A DNA stretch of 64,000 nucleotides from Bradyrhizobium jicamae (GTDB taxonomy: Bacteria > Pseudomonadota > Alphaproteobacteria > Rhizobiales > Xanthobacteraceae): positions 53,480 to 117,479 of the forward strand of contig NZ_JAFCKQ010000021.1 in the NCBI RefSeq assembly GCF_018130215.1, given 5' to 3'. Position numbers and translations under genes: made by a program. A model generated the notes under the pieces. It did no database searches and was not told the origin of the DNA. It saw nothing but the letters and a program-made list of their open reading frames with translations. Numbering within the stretch: position 1 is the first letter of the stretch; each line of letters opens with the position of its first letter. Positions 40,844 through 49,980 of the stretch are shown here, piece by piece.

Positions 40844-42024
40844 CACAACGTTCCCTCCGTGCCCAGAATGATCGTGGCGTTGGTGGCGAATCCCGCTCCG
40901 AGGCTGTGAACCAGCCCGAGCCCGGCGGTTTCGACCTGTCGCTGCCCGCATTGGCCGCGCAGCTGCGCGATGACCTCATGGAAGTGAAACAGGGCGCCAG
41001 GCATTCCGGAATGCGCGAATGACAGCAAGCCGCCATGGGTATTGGAAGGTATCCGGCCGCCGTAGCTCATCTGTCCGTCCGCGACGAACGGGCCGCCTTC
41101 ACCCTTCCGGCAGAAGCCGAGGTCTTCGAGCATCATGACTACAGTGCCTGTGAAGCAATCATAGATGCCGGCGACATCCATATCGCTGGGCTGGTAGCGG
41201 GCCATTGCATACGCCCTCCGGCTGGATTCCACGGCGCCGGTCGTGGTGAGGGATGGCATCAGGAAGATGTGCTCGTGGGTGTAACATTCGCCGCAACCGA
41301 GGACGTAAATCGGCTTCCCGATCCCGAGGGCCTTTGCATGTTCGGCCGACGTGAGGACAAATGCCGCGCCGCCGTCCGAGATCAGCGAGCAGTCGAGCTT
41401 GTGATAGGGCGTTGTGACCATCGGCGAATTCAGCACGTCCGCTGTTGTGATCGGTGTCGCCTGCTGCGCGCCGGGGGTCCGTGCCGCGTGACGCCTGTGC
41501 ACGACGGCGACCTCCGCCAACTGCTCGGGCGTGGTGCCGTACTCCCTCATATGCCGGTGTGCGGTCATAGCGAAGGTGTTGGCAACCGGAATGCCGAACG
41601 GCATCTCGTATTGCTGATCCCGGCTTTCGGTAAGCGAGCGCAGCGCCAGATCCGGCGTCAGCCCAGTCATGAGACTGTCGGCTGCGACCAACAGCACAAC
41701 CTTGGCGAGGCCGCCTTGGATGGCGGCCGCACCAATGCTGAACATCGTCGCCGCCGTGGCGCCGGACACCTGCAACGTGTTCGAGAAGGTCGGACGGATT
41801 CCAAAATATTCGCTGAAGGCAACGCTGAAGCGATGGAAGGGGGAGGCGAAGGCATGGCTCGACAGGACGCCGTCCACCTGGCTCTTGGTGAGCCCGGCAT
41901 CAGCGAGCGCGTTGCTGGCGGCCTCCGCAGCAAGCGACAACGGACTGCGGCCTGGCACCTTGCCGACCGCCGACAATCCGATGCCGATGACGGCAACCTT
42001 TCCCCTGAGGCTGGTCTCGCTCAT
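40843..42024 (-). CDS. Thiolase-fold (SCP-x/Ltp2-like) enzyme without the nucleophilic cysteine
   Basis: A 393-residue thiolase-superfamily protein of the lipid-transfer-protein branch. The segment that carries the catalytic Cys in thiolases reads TLQVSGATAATMFSIGAAA, with no cysteine. The C-terminal active-site region is NTHGGLLSFAHSGMPGALFH followed by FHEVIAQLRGQCG. Loss of the Cys together with a translationally coupled DUF35 partner is typical of Ltp2-type aldolases that cleave beta-hydroxyacyl-CoA thioesters; the Tyr in GIYDCFTGTV may serve such chemistry. A classical thiolase role is less likely. It overlaps the upstream ligase gene by 4 bases (ATGA). Confidence 0.85.
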   Translation of the reverse strand: MSETSLRGKVAVIGIGLSAVGKVPGRSPLSLAAEAASNALADAGLTKSQVDGVLSSHAFASPFHRFSVAFSEYFGIRPTFSNTLQVSGATAATMFSIGAAAIQGGLAKVVLLVAADSLMTGLTPDLALRSLTESRDQQYEMPFGIPVANTFAMTAHRHMREYGTTPEQLAEVAVVHRRHAARTPGAQQATPITTADVLNSPMVTTPYHKLDCSLISDGGAAFVLTSAEHAKALGIGKPIYVLGCGECYTHEHIFLMPSLTTTGAVESSRRAYAMARYQPSDMDVAGIYDCFTGTVVMMLEDLGFCRKGEGGPFVADGQMSYGGRIPSNTHGGLLSFAHSGMPGALFHFHEVIAQLRGQCGQRQVETAGLGLVHSLGAGFATNATIILGTEGTL

Positions 42025-43562
42025 GTGGAAGCCTTCAACAGGCGCTCGAGTTCGTGCCGCTGGACCTTGCCGCTCGTCGAGCGAGGGAATTCACCAAAGG
42101 CAATGAAGCGGAATTCGCGCGGCCGCTTGTAGCTTGCGAGTTCCCGGCGGCACAGCTCGGTGAGCTCAGCCTCTGTCATTACAACCCCTTCGCGGCACGC
42201 AACGAAGGCCACAGGTGCTTCTCCCCATCTTGGGTCCGCAGCGCGGACAACTGCGACTTCCGCGATCCGGTCATCGCCAAGCAGGACACGCTCGATTTCG
42301 GCGGGATAGATATTCTCGCCGCCTGACTTGATCAGGTATTTGGCGCGGTCGACAAAATCGAGCGATCCGTCGGCGTTGCGCCTGAACACGTCGCCCATGT
42401 GAAACCAGCCGCCGCGGAAGTCACGCGCATTGGTCTCATCCGCGCACCAATACCCGGAGAATAGTGTCGGGCTGCGGATGGCCAACTCGCCCGGCTCGCC
42501 TGGCGCGACCTCGTTCTCGGAGGCATCTACCAGCTTGATCTGGCAGAACGCGTTTTGCCGCTTGGACAGCCTGGTTGGCACATCGCCTGGCGCAATCAGC
42601 GCCCGCGTCGCTGGCGGCAGGCCGGTCTCGGTCGAACCGAAGCTGTTGAGATAAGGGGCGGCGAGCAGCTGGGTGACCTCGGCAATGGCGTGCGGGGCGA
42701 CAAGATCCGCCATGGCCCCGCATACCCGCACTCCCTTTACATTGGTACGTTGCGCCTTCAGACCCTCTACGAGGGCCTCCACCATACCGGGAATGAGGAC
42801 CAGCCAACCGATGGAGTGTTGGGAGACGGCCGCCAGCAGCGGTTCCAGCTGGAAGCCGTCGATCACAACGACAGTTCCACCGCGCAGCAGAGTGGCCAAC
42901 GCATGATCGGTCGATGCCATGTGGAACAGCGGGGCCCATGCGACGAATGTGTCGTGTGGTGCGATACCGAGCTCGGAGGAAAACACCAGCGCGCGCATTA
43001 CCATCGCGCGGTGCGAAATCACGGCACCTTTCGGTAGGCCGGTCGTTCCGCTGGTGTAGAGAATGACGAGCCCGTCTTCCGGTTGGGCGACAGACGGCGG
43101 TGCCCGCCCATCTTGTCTCGCGAGCTCGCTTTCGTATTGAGGTCCGATTTCCAGGACTGGATTCGCCCTGGCGGCCGGCAGGAGGTTTGCTGCGAGGTCG
43201 GCCTCGACCAGGAGCAGCTTGGGCGACACCAGTTCGATGCAATAGGAGAGCTCGCGCTCCGACAACCGCCAGTTAAGACAGGCCGTGATGATTCCGAGAT
43301 TGGCGGCCGCCAACTCGATCTCGAGATACTCGGGGCGGTTGCGCGAGAGCAAGCCGAGCCGGTCGCCCCGATGCAGGCCCCGCGCGGCAAGCAGGACAGT
43401 TAACCGACGGACCCGGTCGCGTAACTCACCATAGGTCACGTGCCGGCCGCGATATTCGATCGCACGCCTGTTGGCATGAAGCTCCGCACAGGCATGGAAC
43501 AGCGCACCGACGGTTCCGATGCCCGATCCTCCGTCTGCCTGAATACTGAACCCGGTTTCCAT
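42021..43562 (-). CDS. Acyl-CoA synthetase (AMP-forming)
   Basis: A 513-residue class I adenylate-forming enzyme. Motifs: VILYTSGTTGLPKGAVISH, NSFGSTETGLPPAT, the WFHMGDVFRRNADGSLDFVD hinge, RAKYLIKSGGENIYPAEIER and the C-terminal lysine in PRSTSGKVQRHEL. I place the start at ATG 43562 because GAGGA lies 8-12 bases upstream; an in-frame ATG at 43703 would put the operator palindrome inside the gene. It is first in an operon with the thiolase-fold and DUF35 genes and faces the crotonase gene at 43696 across the operator at 43634. It activates the acid degraded by this pathway. Confidence 0.9.
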   Translation of the reverse strand: METGFSIQADGGSGIGTVGALFHACAELHANRRAIEYRGRHVTYGELRDRVRRLTVLLAARGLHRGDRLGLLSRNRPEYLEIELAAANLGIITACLNWRLSERELSYCIELVSPKLLLVEADLAANLLPAARANPVLEIGPQYESELARQDGRAPPSVAQPEDGLVILYTSGTTGLPKGAVISHRAMVMRALVFSSELGIAPHDTFVAWAPLFHMASTDHALATLLRGGTVVVIDGFQLEPLLAAVSQHSIGWLVLIPGMVEALVEGLKAQRTNVKGVRVCGAMADLVAPHAIAEVTQLLAAPYLNSFGSTETGLPPATRALIAPGDVPTRLSKRQNAFCQIKLVDASENEVAPGEPGELAIRSPTLFSGYWCADETNARDFRGGWFHMGDVFRRNADGSLDFVDRAKYLIKSGGENIYPAEIERVLLGDDRIAEVAVVRAADPRWGEAPVAFVACREGVVMTEAELTELCRRELASYKRPREFRFIAFGEFPRSTSGKVQRHELERLLKAST

Positions 43563-43633
43563 TCCGCGTTTCCTCGAGCGCTGTCTTTCGACATTCTTGT
43601 TTCGAACCAATGCTTGCGCCGGTCGACCACAAA

Positions 43634-43651
43634 TTCTAACATCTGTTAGAA
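43634..43651. promoter_or_regulatory. TetR-type operator palindrome, copy 2 (divergent ligase/crotonase)
   Basis: TTCTAACATCTGTTAGAA: seven-base perfect arms around a four-base centre. It lies between the divergent starts at 43562 and 43696, so one bound repressor could control both transcripts. It matches copies at 40370 and 48077. Confidence 0.8.
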
Positions 43652-43695
43652 ATAATTGGTAGCGCTTCTTATGCGCCAAATGCGGGAAGATCAAT

Positions 43696-44505
43696 ATGTC
43701 CAATCGATACGCGGCTTACACGAGGTTGAAGCTGGACTATCCGGCTGAACGGATACTTCGGATCACCTTCGATCGACCGGAGACCTACAACTCCGTCGAC
43801 GCCGAGACCCATACACAGCTCACTCACATTTGGAGAGACATCGACGGCGACCCCGACATCAACGCCGTCATTGTCACAGGGGCCGGCAAGGCATTCTCGG
43901 CTGGCGGCGATTTCGAGTTGATCAAGTCGCTGCTCGACAATCCGGCCGCACGGATGGCGACCTGGAAAGAGGCTAAGGACCTCGTCTATAACGTCATCAA
44001 CTGCAACAAGCCCATTATCTCGGCGATCAACGGTGTCGCCGTGGGAGCCGGCCTCGTCGTCGGGATCCTTGCCGACGTGTCGATCTGTGGCAAATCGGCG
44101 CGGATCGTTGACGGGCACACCAGGCTCGGTGTCGCCGCTGGCGATGTCGCCTGCATCATTTGGCCGCTGCTCTGTGGGCTGGCGAAGGCAAAATACTATC
44201 TGCTCACATGCAAGCCGCTGTCCGGTGAGGAAGCCGAACGGATCGGTTTGGTTTCGCTGTGCGTCGAAGATGCGGAGCTGCAAAGCATTGCATTGGAAAC
44301 GGCGCAGGATCTCGCAACCGGGGCGCAGAGTGCGATCCGCTGGACCAAGTATGCGTTGAACAACTGGCTTCGCGTCAATGGGCCGCTGTTCGACACGTCG
44401 ACCGCCCTCGAAATCCTCGGCTTTGCGGGCAATGAGGCACGCGAAGGGCTGGCATCGCACCTCGAGAAGCGCAGGCCCGCTTTCCCCAGAGATTGCCCGA
44501 TCTAG
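43696..44505 (+). CDS. Enoyl-CoA hydratase/isomerase-family protein
   Basis: A 269-residue crotonase-fold protein. Oxyanion-hole segments are GAGKAFSAGGDFELIKSL and INGVAVGAGLVVGILADVSI. Both classical catalytic glutamates are replaced; the second region reads IVDGHTRLGVAAGDVACIIW, a pattern I have seen in a subgroup annotated as enoyl-CoA hydratases of unknown substrate. It probably hydrates or isomerises an unsaturated acyl-CoA of the carboxylase pathway. ATG 43696 has a GGGAAG site upstream. The operator ends 45 bases before the start, so the gene belongs to the palindrome regulon. Confidence 0.88.
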   Translation: MSNRYAAYTRLKLDYPAERILRITFDRPETYNSVDAETHTQLTHIWRDIDGDPDINAVIVTGAGKAFSAGGDFELIKSLLDNPAARMATWKEAKDLVYNVINCNKPIISAINGVAVGAGLVVGILADVSICGKSARIVDGHTRLGVAAGDVACIIWPLLCGLAKAKYYLLTCKPLSGEEAERIGLVSLCVEDAELQSIALETAQDLATGAQSAIRWTKYALNNWLRVNGPLFDTSTALEILGFAGNEAREGLASHLEKRRPAFPRDCPI

Positions 44506-44649
44506 CTAGTCATCCGGAACGAAAGTTCGTCACGGCGCAAATGACCCGCTGCGGAAATCTCGGGATAGCCGGTCCGTGGATAGCCATACTGGCGGAATAG
44601 CCGTCCATGTGGTTTGATCAACAAAAATGAGCTGATGTAGGGTGAATAG

Positions 44650-45618
44650 ATGAGGCGACGCGAGTTCATGCTGTTGATGAGCAGCGTTGCCGCGTCGACA
44701 GCGGCCTACGGTCAACAATCGGCGAAACCGCCAATAATCGGTTTCCTCGTGGCGGGCTCGCCGGCTTCTCATGGGGCATGGGTAGCTGCGTTCGCGCAAC
44801 GACTATCCGAGCTTGGTTGGACGGATGGACGCAATATAAAGATCGAATATCGGTGGGCAGCGGGAGATATTCCACAAACCAAGAAATACGCCAACGAGTT
44901 CGTTCAGCAAAAGGTGGACGCAATCGTTACATCGGCATTCGGTGTTGATGCCGCAAAGGAGGCAACGTCAACCATTCCAATCGTATCCGCCGCTTTCGGC
45001 GATATTGTCGCCAAAGGGTTCGCCAAAAGTTTGGCTCGGCCAGGCGGGAATGTGACCGGGCTATCCATCGAGCCTGTTGAACTCAGCAGCAAGCGTCTTG
45101 AATTGGTGAGGGACATCATTCCGAATGTTCGCCGTCTCGCTGCTTTGGTAAACACCCATATCTTAGGTCAACAAGAAGTGGTCGCCATCCGGACGGCATC
45201 TGTCAAATTAAACATAGATGCCAATGTATTCGACGTCCAAACCGCTGAGGATATTGAAGCAGCGATGGCAACGCTGGCAGGCCGAACAGACGCTCTTTAT
45301 GTGTTCAGCGAGCCCCTGACAAATGCCAATAAGGACAAAATCATCGAAGCGGCCACCGCCGCAAAGATCCCAACAATCTTCGGTTTTAGAGAGTTCGTGG
45401 ACGCAGGCGGCCTGATTTCGTACGGGCCGAACTTCATCGATCTTTTCGTACGTGCGGCAGAATTCACTGATAAAATCTTGCGAGGAGCGAAACCGGCTGA
45501 CTTGCCCCTGCAGCAGCCGGTAAGGTACGATCTCATCATCAATCTCAAGGCAGCCAAGGCTCTCGGTTTGAGTATCTCCGAGACTGTTCTCACCCGCGCC
45601 GATGAGGTGATCGAATAG
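44650..45618 (+). CDS. Solitary ABC_sub_bind-family periplasmic binding protein
   Basis: A 322-residue secreted protein. It starts MRRREFMLLMSSVAASTAAY with a twin-arginine-like or Sec signal and a cleavage site after A-Y-G-Q. The mature part (IIGFLVAGSPASHGAWVAAF ... VDAIVTSAFGVDAAKEATST ... GGNVTGLSIEPVELSSKRLE) is the ABC_sub_bind (PF04392) family, very numerous in Bradyrhizobium. Permease and ATPase genes are absent nearby. The ligand is unknown. The 3' end and following bases closely match the remnant at 16603-16737, and the sensor domain of the kinase at 19737 has the same fold. It is inserted between two parts of the TetR regulon but lacks the operator. Confidence 0.88.
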   Translation: MRRREFMLLMSSVAASTAAYGQQSAKPPIIGFLVAGSPASHGAWVAAFAQRLSELGWTDGRNIKIEYRWAAGDIPQTKKYANEFVQQKVDAIVTSAFGVDAAKEATSTIPIVSAAFGDIVAKGFAKSLARPGGNVTGLSIEPVELSSKRLELVRDIIPNVRRLAALVNTHILGQQEVVAIRTASVKLNIDANVFDVQTAEDIEAAMATLAGRTDALYVFSEPLTNANKDKIIEAATAAKIPTIFGFREFVDAGGLISYGPNFIDLFVRAAEFTDKILRGAKPADLPLQQPVRYDLIINLKAAKALGLSISETVLTRADEVIE

Positions 45619-46069
45619 CACTGCAATGCGCCCGACCAACCACCTGTCCGCTGCGAGGCGTAGACCGGACCTTAATGAGACTCGGCCAAACTGTCGCTCT
45701 TGACCCAAAAACTGACCATGGCGAAACATATAGGTCATAGTCCGCGCGACCCGATCCTGCCAACCTGCATTAATCTCCGTAAGCCGCTTCGCCTCTGAGA
45801 TAGCAGCATCGGCACGCGCGATTAGCGTAACCGGGTCTTGGGTAATACAAGAAAACTAACATAGGCCAATTTGGTTCCGGTACTAAGGGGCCGCTCATGG
45901 CCCCAAACTGACATGCCGTGGTCGCCTGACAATGTGCGGCTTTAAGGGTAGAGCCGACATAGCGTACGCGCTCTGGATTTGCCTGTTTCTCGTCAAGGCA
46001 ACTGACCTGTGATGGCCTTGACGTCTTGCGCTTCACACTATTGCGACGTCGCCCGGTCCGGGCTCACTG
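45619..46069. other. Intergenic stretch with short repeats
   Basis: About 450 bases. Near 45896-45921 lies the second copy of the repeat CCAAACTGACATGCCGTGGT (other copy 35897-35922). The first 60 bases after the binding-protein gene resemble those following the remnant at 16737. No gene is seen. Confidence 0.45.
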
Positions 46070-48016
46070 TTACCCCTTGAGCTTCTGTCGGATATGCTCG
46101 ATGGCCTCGGGGTTGGCGAGTGCCGACAGATCGCCGGGGTCCTTGTCTTCGAGGACTGCACGCAGCACCCGGCGCATGATCTTCATGTTGCGCGTCTTCG
46201 GGAGGTCATCGACCAGCAACACTCTTTCCGGGCGGTAAGAGGTGCCCATTCCGTGCACCAGGGCTTGGGCGAGCTCTTCCGACAGCGCGCGGGAATCCTT
46301 CGTACCGGAGCTCGGCACGCAAGCACACACAATAGTGGAGCCTTTGACCGGATGGGGGACGCTGAAGACTGCAGCTTCCGCGACCTTGCCGGTTGCGGTC
46401 AGCACGCCCTCGAGCTCCGCCGGACCAACGCGCTTCCCCGAGATCTTGAGAGTGTCGTCCGAGCGGCCCAGAATGTAGTAGAGACCGTCCTTGCCGCGCA
46501 TGGCAAAGTCGCCGTGCACCCAGATACCCGGGATCGTGTTCCAGTAGCTATCGAGATAGCGCTGGTCGCCCTTCCACAGGCTCTTGGTGAGTCCGATGGA
46601 TGCATGACGCAGCACCAGCTCGCCAACCTCGCCGTCGGCGACAGCATTACCCGCCATGTCGACGATATCTGCGCCGACTCCAAGGGCCGGCCGGGAGAAC
46701 GAACATGGGTTCATCGGATGGTTCGGAGTGCCGGTGAAGATGCAACCGCCGACTTCCGTTCCACCGGAAATGTTGATGATCGGGATCTTCGACTTGCAGA
46801 CGTGTTCGAAGAACCATCGCCACGGCGTCTCCATCCAGGCCTCGCCGCCAGAAGCAGTTATCCGCAGGCTGGAGAAGTCGTACCGCTCGACTTCCTCGCC
46901 ATAGCGCATCATGCCGCGCACGATGGTCGGTGAAACACCGAGATAGGTGACCTGGTGATCGGCGATCAGGCGCCAGAAGCGTCCCTTATCGGGATAATCG
47001 GGAGTCCCCTCGGCCACGAGGAGCCTGCCACCAGCGAAGCTTGGAATGCAGGCGCACATCGCGCCCACCATCCACCCCATGTCACTGAAGAAGAAAAATA
47101 GGTCCGTTGGCTTGAAGTCACCGCAAATGATCATGTCCCGTGTCACCATTGAGCCAATGAAGCTGATATGCGTCCACACGCAGCCTTTTGGTTCGCCGGT
47201 CGTTCCCGACGTGTAGAGAAGGATGGCGGGATCTTCCGCGTCCATCTCGACGGTCGGAAGGTTTGCTTCCTCCTGGGCAAACTCATCCCACCAGTGGTCG
47301 CGACCCTTCCGCATGGGGGTGTCGATGCCAAGCCCACCACGGTCGGCCACGATCACATGCTGCACGGTTGGGGCGGTCTCCAGTGCCTCATCAAGAACTG
47401 ATTTCAGCGGAGCAGGAGCGCCCCGGCGCCAGGTGCCGTTCGCGGTAATGACGGCCTTCGCTTCACCGTGGTTAAGTCGCGTCCGGATCGGGTCGGGACC
47501 GAAGCCGGAAAACAGTGGCATCACGATCGCCCCGATCTTCAGGGTTGCAAAGAAGGCCACGAAGGTTTCGGGCAGGTTCGGCATGTAGATCGCAACAACG
47601 TCACCCTTGGCGATTCCGAGCTTGCGCAGGGCCGAGGCTAGCCGCCCGACGGCGGACGCAAATTCAGCGTAGCTCAGTCGTCGCTGCTCGCGCCGGTCTT
47701 CACCTTCCCAGACCAGGAATGTCCTGTCCCAGACTTCAGTTCCGCGGTGCTTGTCGATGCAATTGAGGGTGATGTTCGTGGTTCCCCCAACGCACCAGCG
47801 CGCCCACGGTTCGCCCCGTGCAAGATCCAGGATCTTCCCGGGCGTGCGATAGAAGCGAACATCACAGAACTTGAAAACTTCCTGCGCGAGCCAGGCGGGG
47901 TCAATGTCGGCCTTGGCCGCCAGCGTGTCGTAGTTCGGCTGCTTCGTGGAGCGAAGGAACGCGCTCAGGTTGCTCTTCTCCACCAGTTCCGCGGGGGGCG
48001 TCCAGAGATACGCCAT
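46070..48016 (-). CDS. Acetoacetyl-CoA synthetase-like AMP-forming ligase
   Basis: A 648-residue adenylate-forming enzyme with the N-terminal ACAS_N-type segment (about residues 30-90, WCVGGTTNITLNCIDKHRGT). Motifs: ILLYTSGTTGEPKGCVWTH, SGGTEVGGCIFTG, WVHGDFAMRGKDGLYYILG, RSDDTLKISGKRVGPAELEG and the lysine in PKTRNMKIMRRVL. The length and N-terminal domain place it with acetoacetyl-/acetyl-/propionyl-CoA synthetases. ATG 48016 is preceded by AGGAGG at 7 bases and lies outside the operator at 48077; an in-frame upstream start would overlap the operator. It likely activates a short or branched acid of the same pathway. Confidence 0.9.
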   Translation of the reverse strand: MAYLWTPPAELVEKSNLSAFLRSTKQPNYDTLAAKADIDPAWLAQEVFKFCDVRFYRTPGKILDLARGEPWARWCVGGTTNITLNCIDKHRGTEVWDRTFLVWEGEDRREQRRLSYAEFASAVGRLASALRKLGIAKGDVVAIYMPNLPETFVAFFATLKIGAIVMPLFSGFGPDPIRTRLNHGEAKAVITANGTWRRGAPAPLKSVLDEALETAPTVQHVIVADRGGLGIDTPMRKGRDHWWDEFAQEEANLPTVEMDAEDPAILLYTSGTTGEPKGCVWTHISFIGSMVTRDMIICGDFKPTDLFFFFSDMGWMVGAMCACIPSFAGGRLLVAEGTPDYPDKGRFWRLIADHQVTYLGVSPTIVRGMMRYGEEVERYDFSSLRITASGGEAWMETPWRWFFEHVCKSKIPIINISGGTEVGGCIFTGTPNHPMNPCSFSRPALGVGADIVDMAGNAVADGEVGELVLRHASIGLTKSLWKGDQRYLDSYWNTIPGIWVHGDFAMRGKDGLYYILGRSDDTLKISGKRVGPAELEGVLTATGKVAEAAVFSVPHPVKGSTIVCACVPSSGTKDSRALSEELAQALVHGMGTSYRPERVLLVDDLPKTRNMKIMRRVLRAVLEDKDPGDLSALANPEAIEHIRQKLKG

Positions 48017-48076
48017 CTTGCTTCCTCCTGCCTCAAGAGCTGCGCCAAGTTCTTGCATCTGGCGTGCGGCGATGTA

Positions 48077-48094
48077 TTCTAACAACTGTTAGAA
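48077..48094. promoter_or_regulatory. TetR-type operator palindrome, copy 3 (divergent ligase/crotonase)
   Basis: TTCTAACAACTGTTAGAA matches the palindromes at 40370 and 43634. It lies between the divergent starts of the ligase (48016) and the crotonase (48113), ending 18 bases before the latter. Binding would block both promoters. Confidence 0.8.
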
Positions 48095-48112
48095 TTCAAG
48101 AAAGAAGATATC

Positions 48113-48898
48113 GTGGCTGATAAAGAGCAAGTTCGCTATTCGGTCGATGAAGGCATCGCAACCGTGACCATCGACCGGCCCGAACGCAAAAACGCGCTCT
48201 CGGTTGAGGCGATGAACGGCCTGACCGACGCCTGGAGCAGGGTCGAAGCTGATGCCTCCGTCCGCGCGATCATCCTCACCTCAGCGGATTGCGGGGTATT
48301 CTGCGCTGGGCTGGATCTGAAGCAGGCCGCAGAGATCCGGGCGAGGGATGGGGTGGATATTCTGACGTTGATGCGCGATCCCATGCAGCACGCGATGCAG
48401 AAGGTCTCCAAGCCCATCATTGCGGCCATGACGGGGTCTCTGATGGCCGGCGGGATGATGCTTGCGCTGAAGTGCGACTTGAGGATCGGGTTACGCGGCT
48501 CTCGTGCGGGGATAACCGAGGTGAAGATGGGGAGGGGGTCCCCGTGGGCGGTCCCGATGCTTTGGATGGTGCCGCAACCACTCCTGATGGAGATGGTTCT
48601 GACCGGCGAGACGATCCCGATCGAACGGCTCGCGGAGCGGGGTTTCACGAACTCGCTTGAGGACACGCCAGGGGCCGTGCGCGAACGAGCGCTTGAACTG
48701 GCGCGGAAGATCGTCGAGGGCGCTCCACTGTCGGTCAAGGCGGCTAAAGCAAGCGTGCTTGCCGCAATGGACCTGGGGCTTGGACGGGGCCTCGTTGAGG
48801 CAGAGCGTTTGCATAAGGAGGTCTATGCCAGTCTCGATGCGATCGAAGGGCCGAAGGCGTTCGCAGAGAAGCGAAAGCCCGTCTGGCAGGGCCGATAG
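48113..48898 (+). CDS. Enoyl-CoA hydratase/isomerase-family protein
   Basis: A 261-residue crotonase-fold protein. Oxyanion-hole segments are SADCGVFCAGLDLKQAAEIR and MTGSLMAGGMMLALKCDLRI. The glutamate of the second catalytic position is kept (GITEVKMGRG), while the first is replaced by Met. It likely acts on an unsaturated acyl-CoA. The start is GTG 48113 with AGAAAGA upstream. It faces the acetoacetyl-CoA synthetase-like gene across operator copy 3 and is followed convergently, 7 bases on, by the TetR gene. Confidence 0.88.
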   Translation: MADKEQVRYSVDEGIATVTIDRPERKNALSVEAMNGLTDAWSRVEADASVRAIILTSADCGVFCAGLDLKQAAEIRARDGVDILTLMRDPMQHAMQKVSKPIIAAMTGSLMAGGMMLALKCDLRIGLRGSRAGITEVKMGRGSPWAVPMLWMVPQPLLMEMVLTGETIPIERLAERGFTNSLEDTPGAVRERALELARKIVEGAPLSVKAAKASVLAAMDLGLGRGLVEAERLHKEVYASLDAIEGPKAFAEKRKPVWQGR

Positions 48899-48905
48899 AT
48901 TGGGA

Positions 48906-49622
48906 TCAGGGCTTGTTGACGCCTTCGAAGATCAGCGTCTCCGTGCGACGGGCCAATTCGAGCACGGCATCCCTGTTTTCCAACCTGAACCATTCGATTG
49001 TCCAGTTGAGGGCGCCGATCACGAACATACGCAGTGGCACCACCTCCATATCGGCGCGGATCTCGCCGTCGCGCCGTGCATCGATGAAGAGCTGGTCCCA
49101 ATATTCTGCGTATGCGCGTCGCAGCGGCCGGTGCGGCTTCTTCAGTTGCTCCGGCAATTGTCCGTAGATTCGAATGTTGGCTGAAGTGAAGTCGCTCGTC
49201 TCGAGGAGAGCGACGAGATGGGCCTCGATCGCAAGACCAATCTTACGCCGGTGCGATACTTTTCCGGCTCGTTCGACCGAGTTCTTCACGGTCTCGAACA
49301 CGTGGCGGAGTCCGCGGTCCAGCACTTCGTCGAGAATCTGCTCCTTGGAGTCGAAGTGGTAATAGATGCTGCCGGCCTTGATCCTGGCCCTTGCTGCGAT
49401 CTGACGCAGTGTCGTGGCCGAAAATCCCTGACGGCGGAACAGCTCGGCCGCGGAATGCAGGATGAGGTCTCGCGACCGCTCGGACTTGGGTGTTGCTGCA
49501 GCAGAGCCTTTGTCGGGCTCGGTTTTGCGCCCTCGGCTTGCGGCGGGGGCTTTCGGCCGTTGCACCGCCGACCTTACGCCGGACCGGTCACCGGAACGCA
49601 GGGATGACCGCACCGTTTTCAT
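48906..49622 (-). CDS. TetR/AcrR-family transcriptional regulator
   Basis: A 238-residue repressor. After a basic, low-complexity N-terminal extension of about 50 residues comes the TetR helix-turn-helix (LILHSAAELFRRQGFSATTL then RQIAARARIKAGSIYYHFDS, residues about 53-93), and a C-terminal ligand-binding domain with the TetR_C-type IRIYGQLPEQLKKPHRPLRR. Members next to CoA-ligase/crotonase genes usually respond to an acyl-CoA. The three palindromes at 40370, 43634 and 48077 are its probable operators. No palindrome is seen at its own promoter, so it is perhaps not autoregulated by the same site. Confidence 0.88.
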   Translation of the reverse strand: MKTVRSSLRSGDRSGVRSAVQRPKAPAASRGRKTEPDKGSAAATPKSERSRDLILHSAAELFRRQGFSATTLRQIAARARIKAGSIYYHFDSKEQILDEVLDRGLRHVFETVKNSVERAGKVSHRRKIGLAIEAHLVALLETSDFTSANIRIYGQLPEQLKKPHRPLRRAYAEYWDQLFIDARRDGEIRADMEVVPLRMFVIGALNWTIEWFRLENRDAVLELARRTETLIFEGVNKP

Positions 49623-49980
49623 GGTTGCCGTAAACTCCTTGTCGACCTACCAGGCTGCCGGCTCGTGCAACCAATGATCGTTGTGGAGCAGATTCCGCAG
49701 ACCATGGCAATACCGGCTGGTGACACCCCGATGAGTCTGAGGGCGGCAAACATCAAGCCCGCAGTTGCGCGGGCAGCGACGGCTCGCCTGACAGATGGCA
49801 GGTGACACTCGGCACAACCTTCGATATCGCGGAGTGGTGGCGCCTGTTACCGGCCGGGCGACGTCTCTGTCACTGCCTTCTTCGGCGTTCAGCTCAGTTT
49901 AACGCGGCGACTGACCTTAGAATCGACTTTTCGTCATCCCACGGTGGTGGTTTGAGGACCGTCGCCTGGTTGCCTGTTGC
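49623..49980. other. Intergenic stretch, nothing recognised
   Basis: About 360 bases upstream of the TetR gene. It should contain the TetR promoter near 49625-49700. I see no palindrome of the 40-48 kb type and no gene. Confidence 0.35.
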
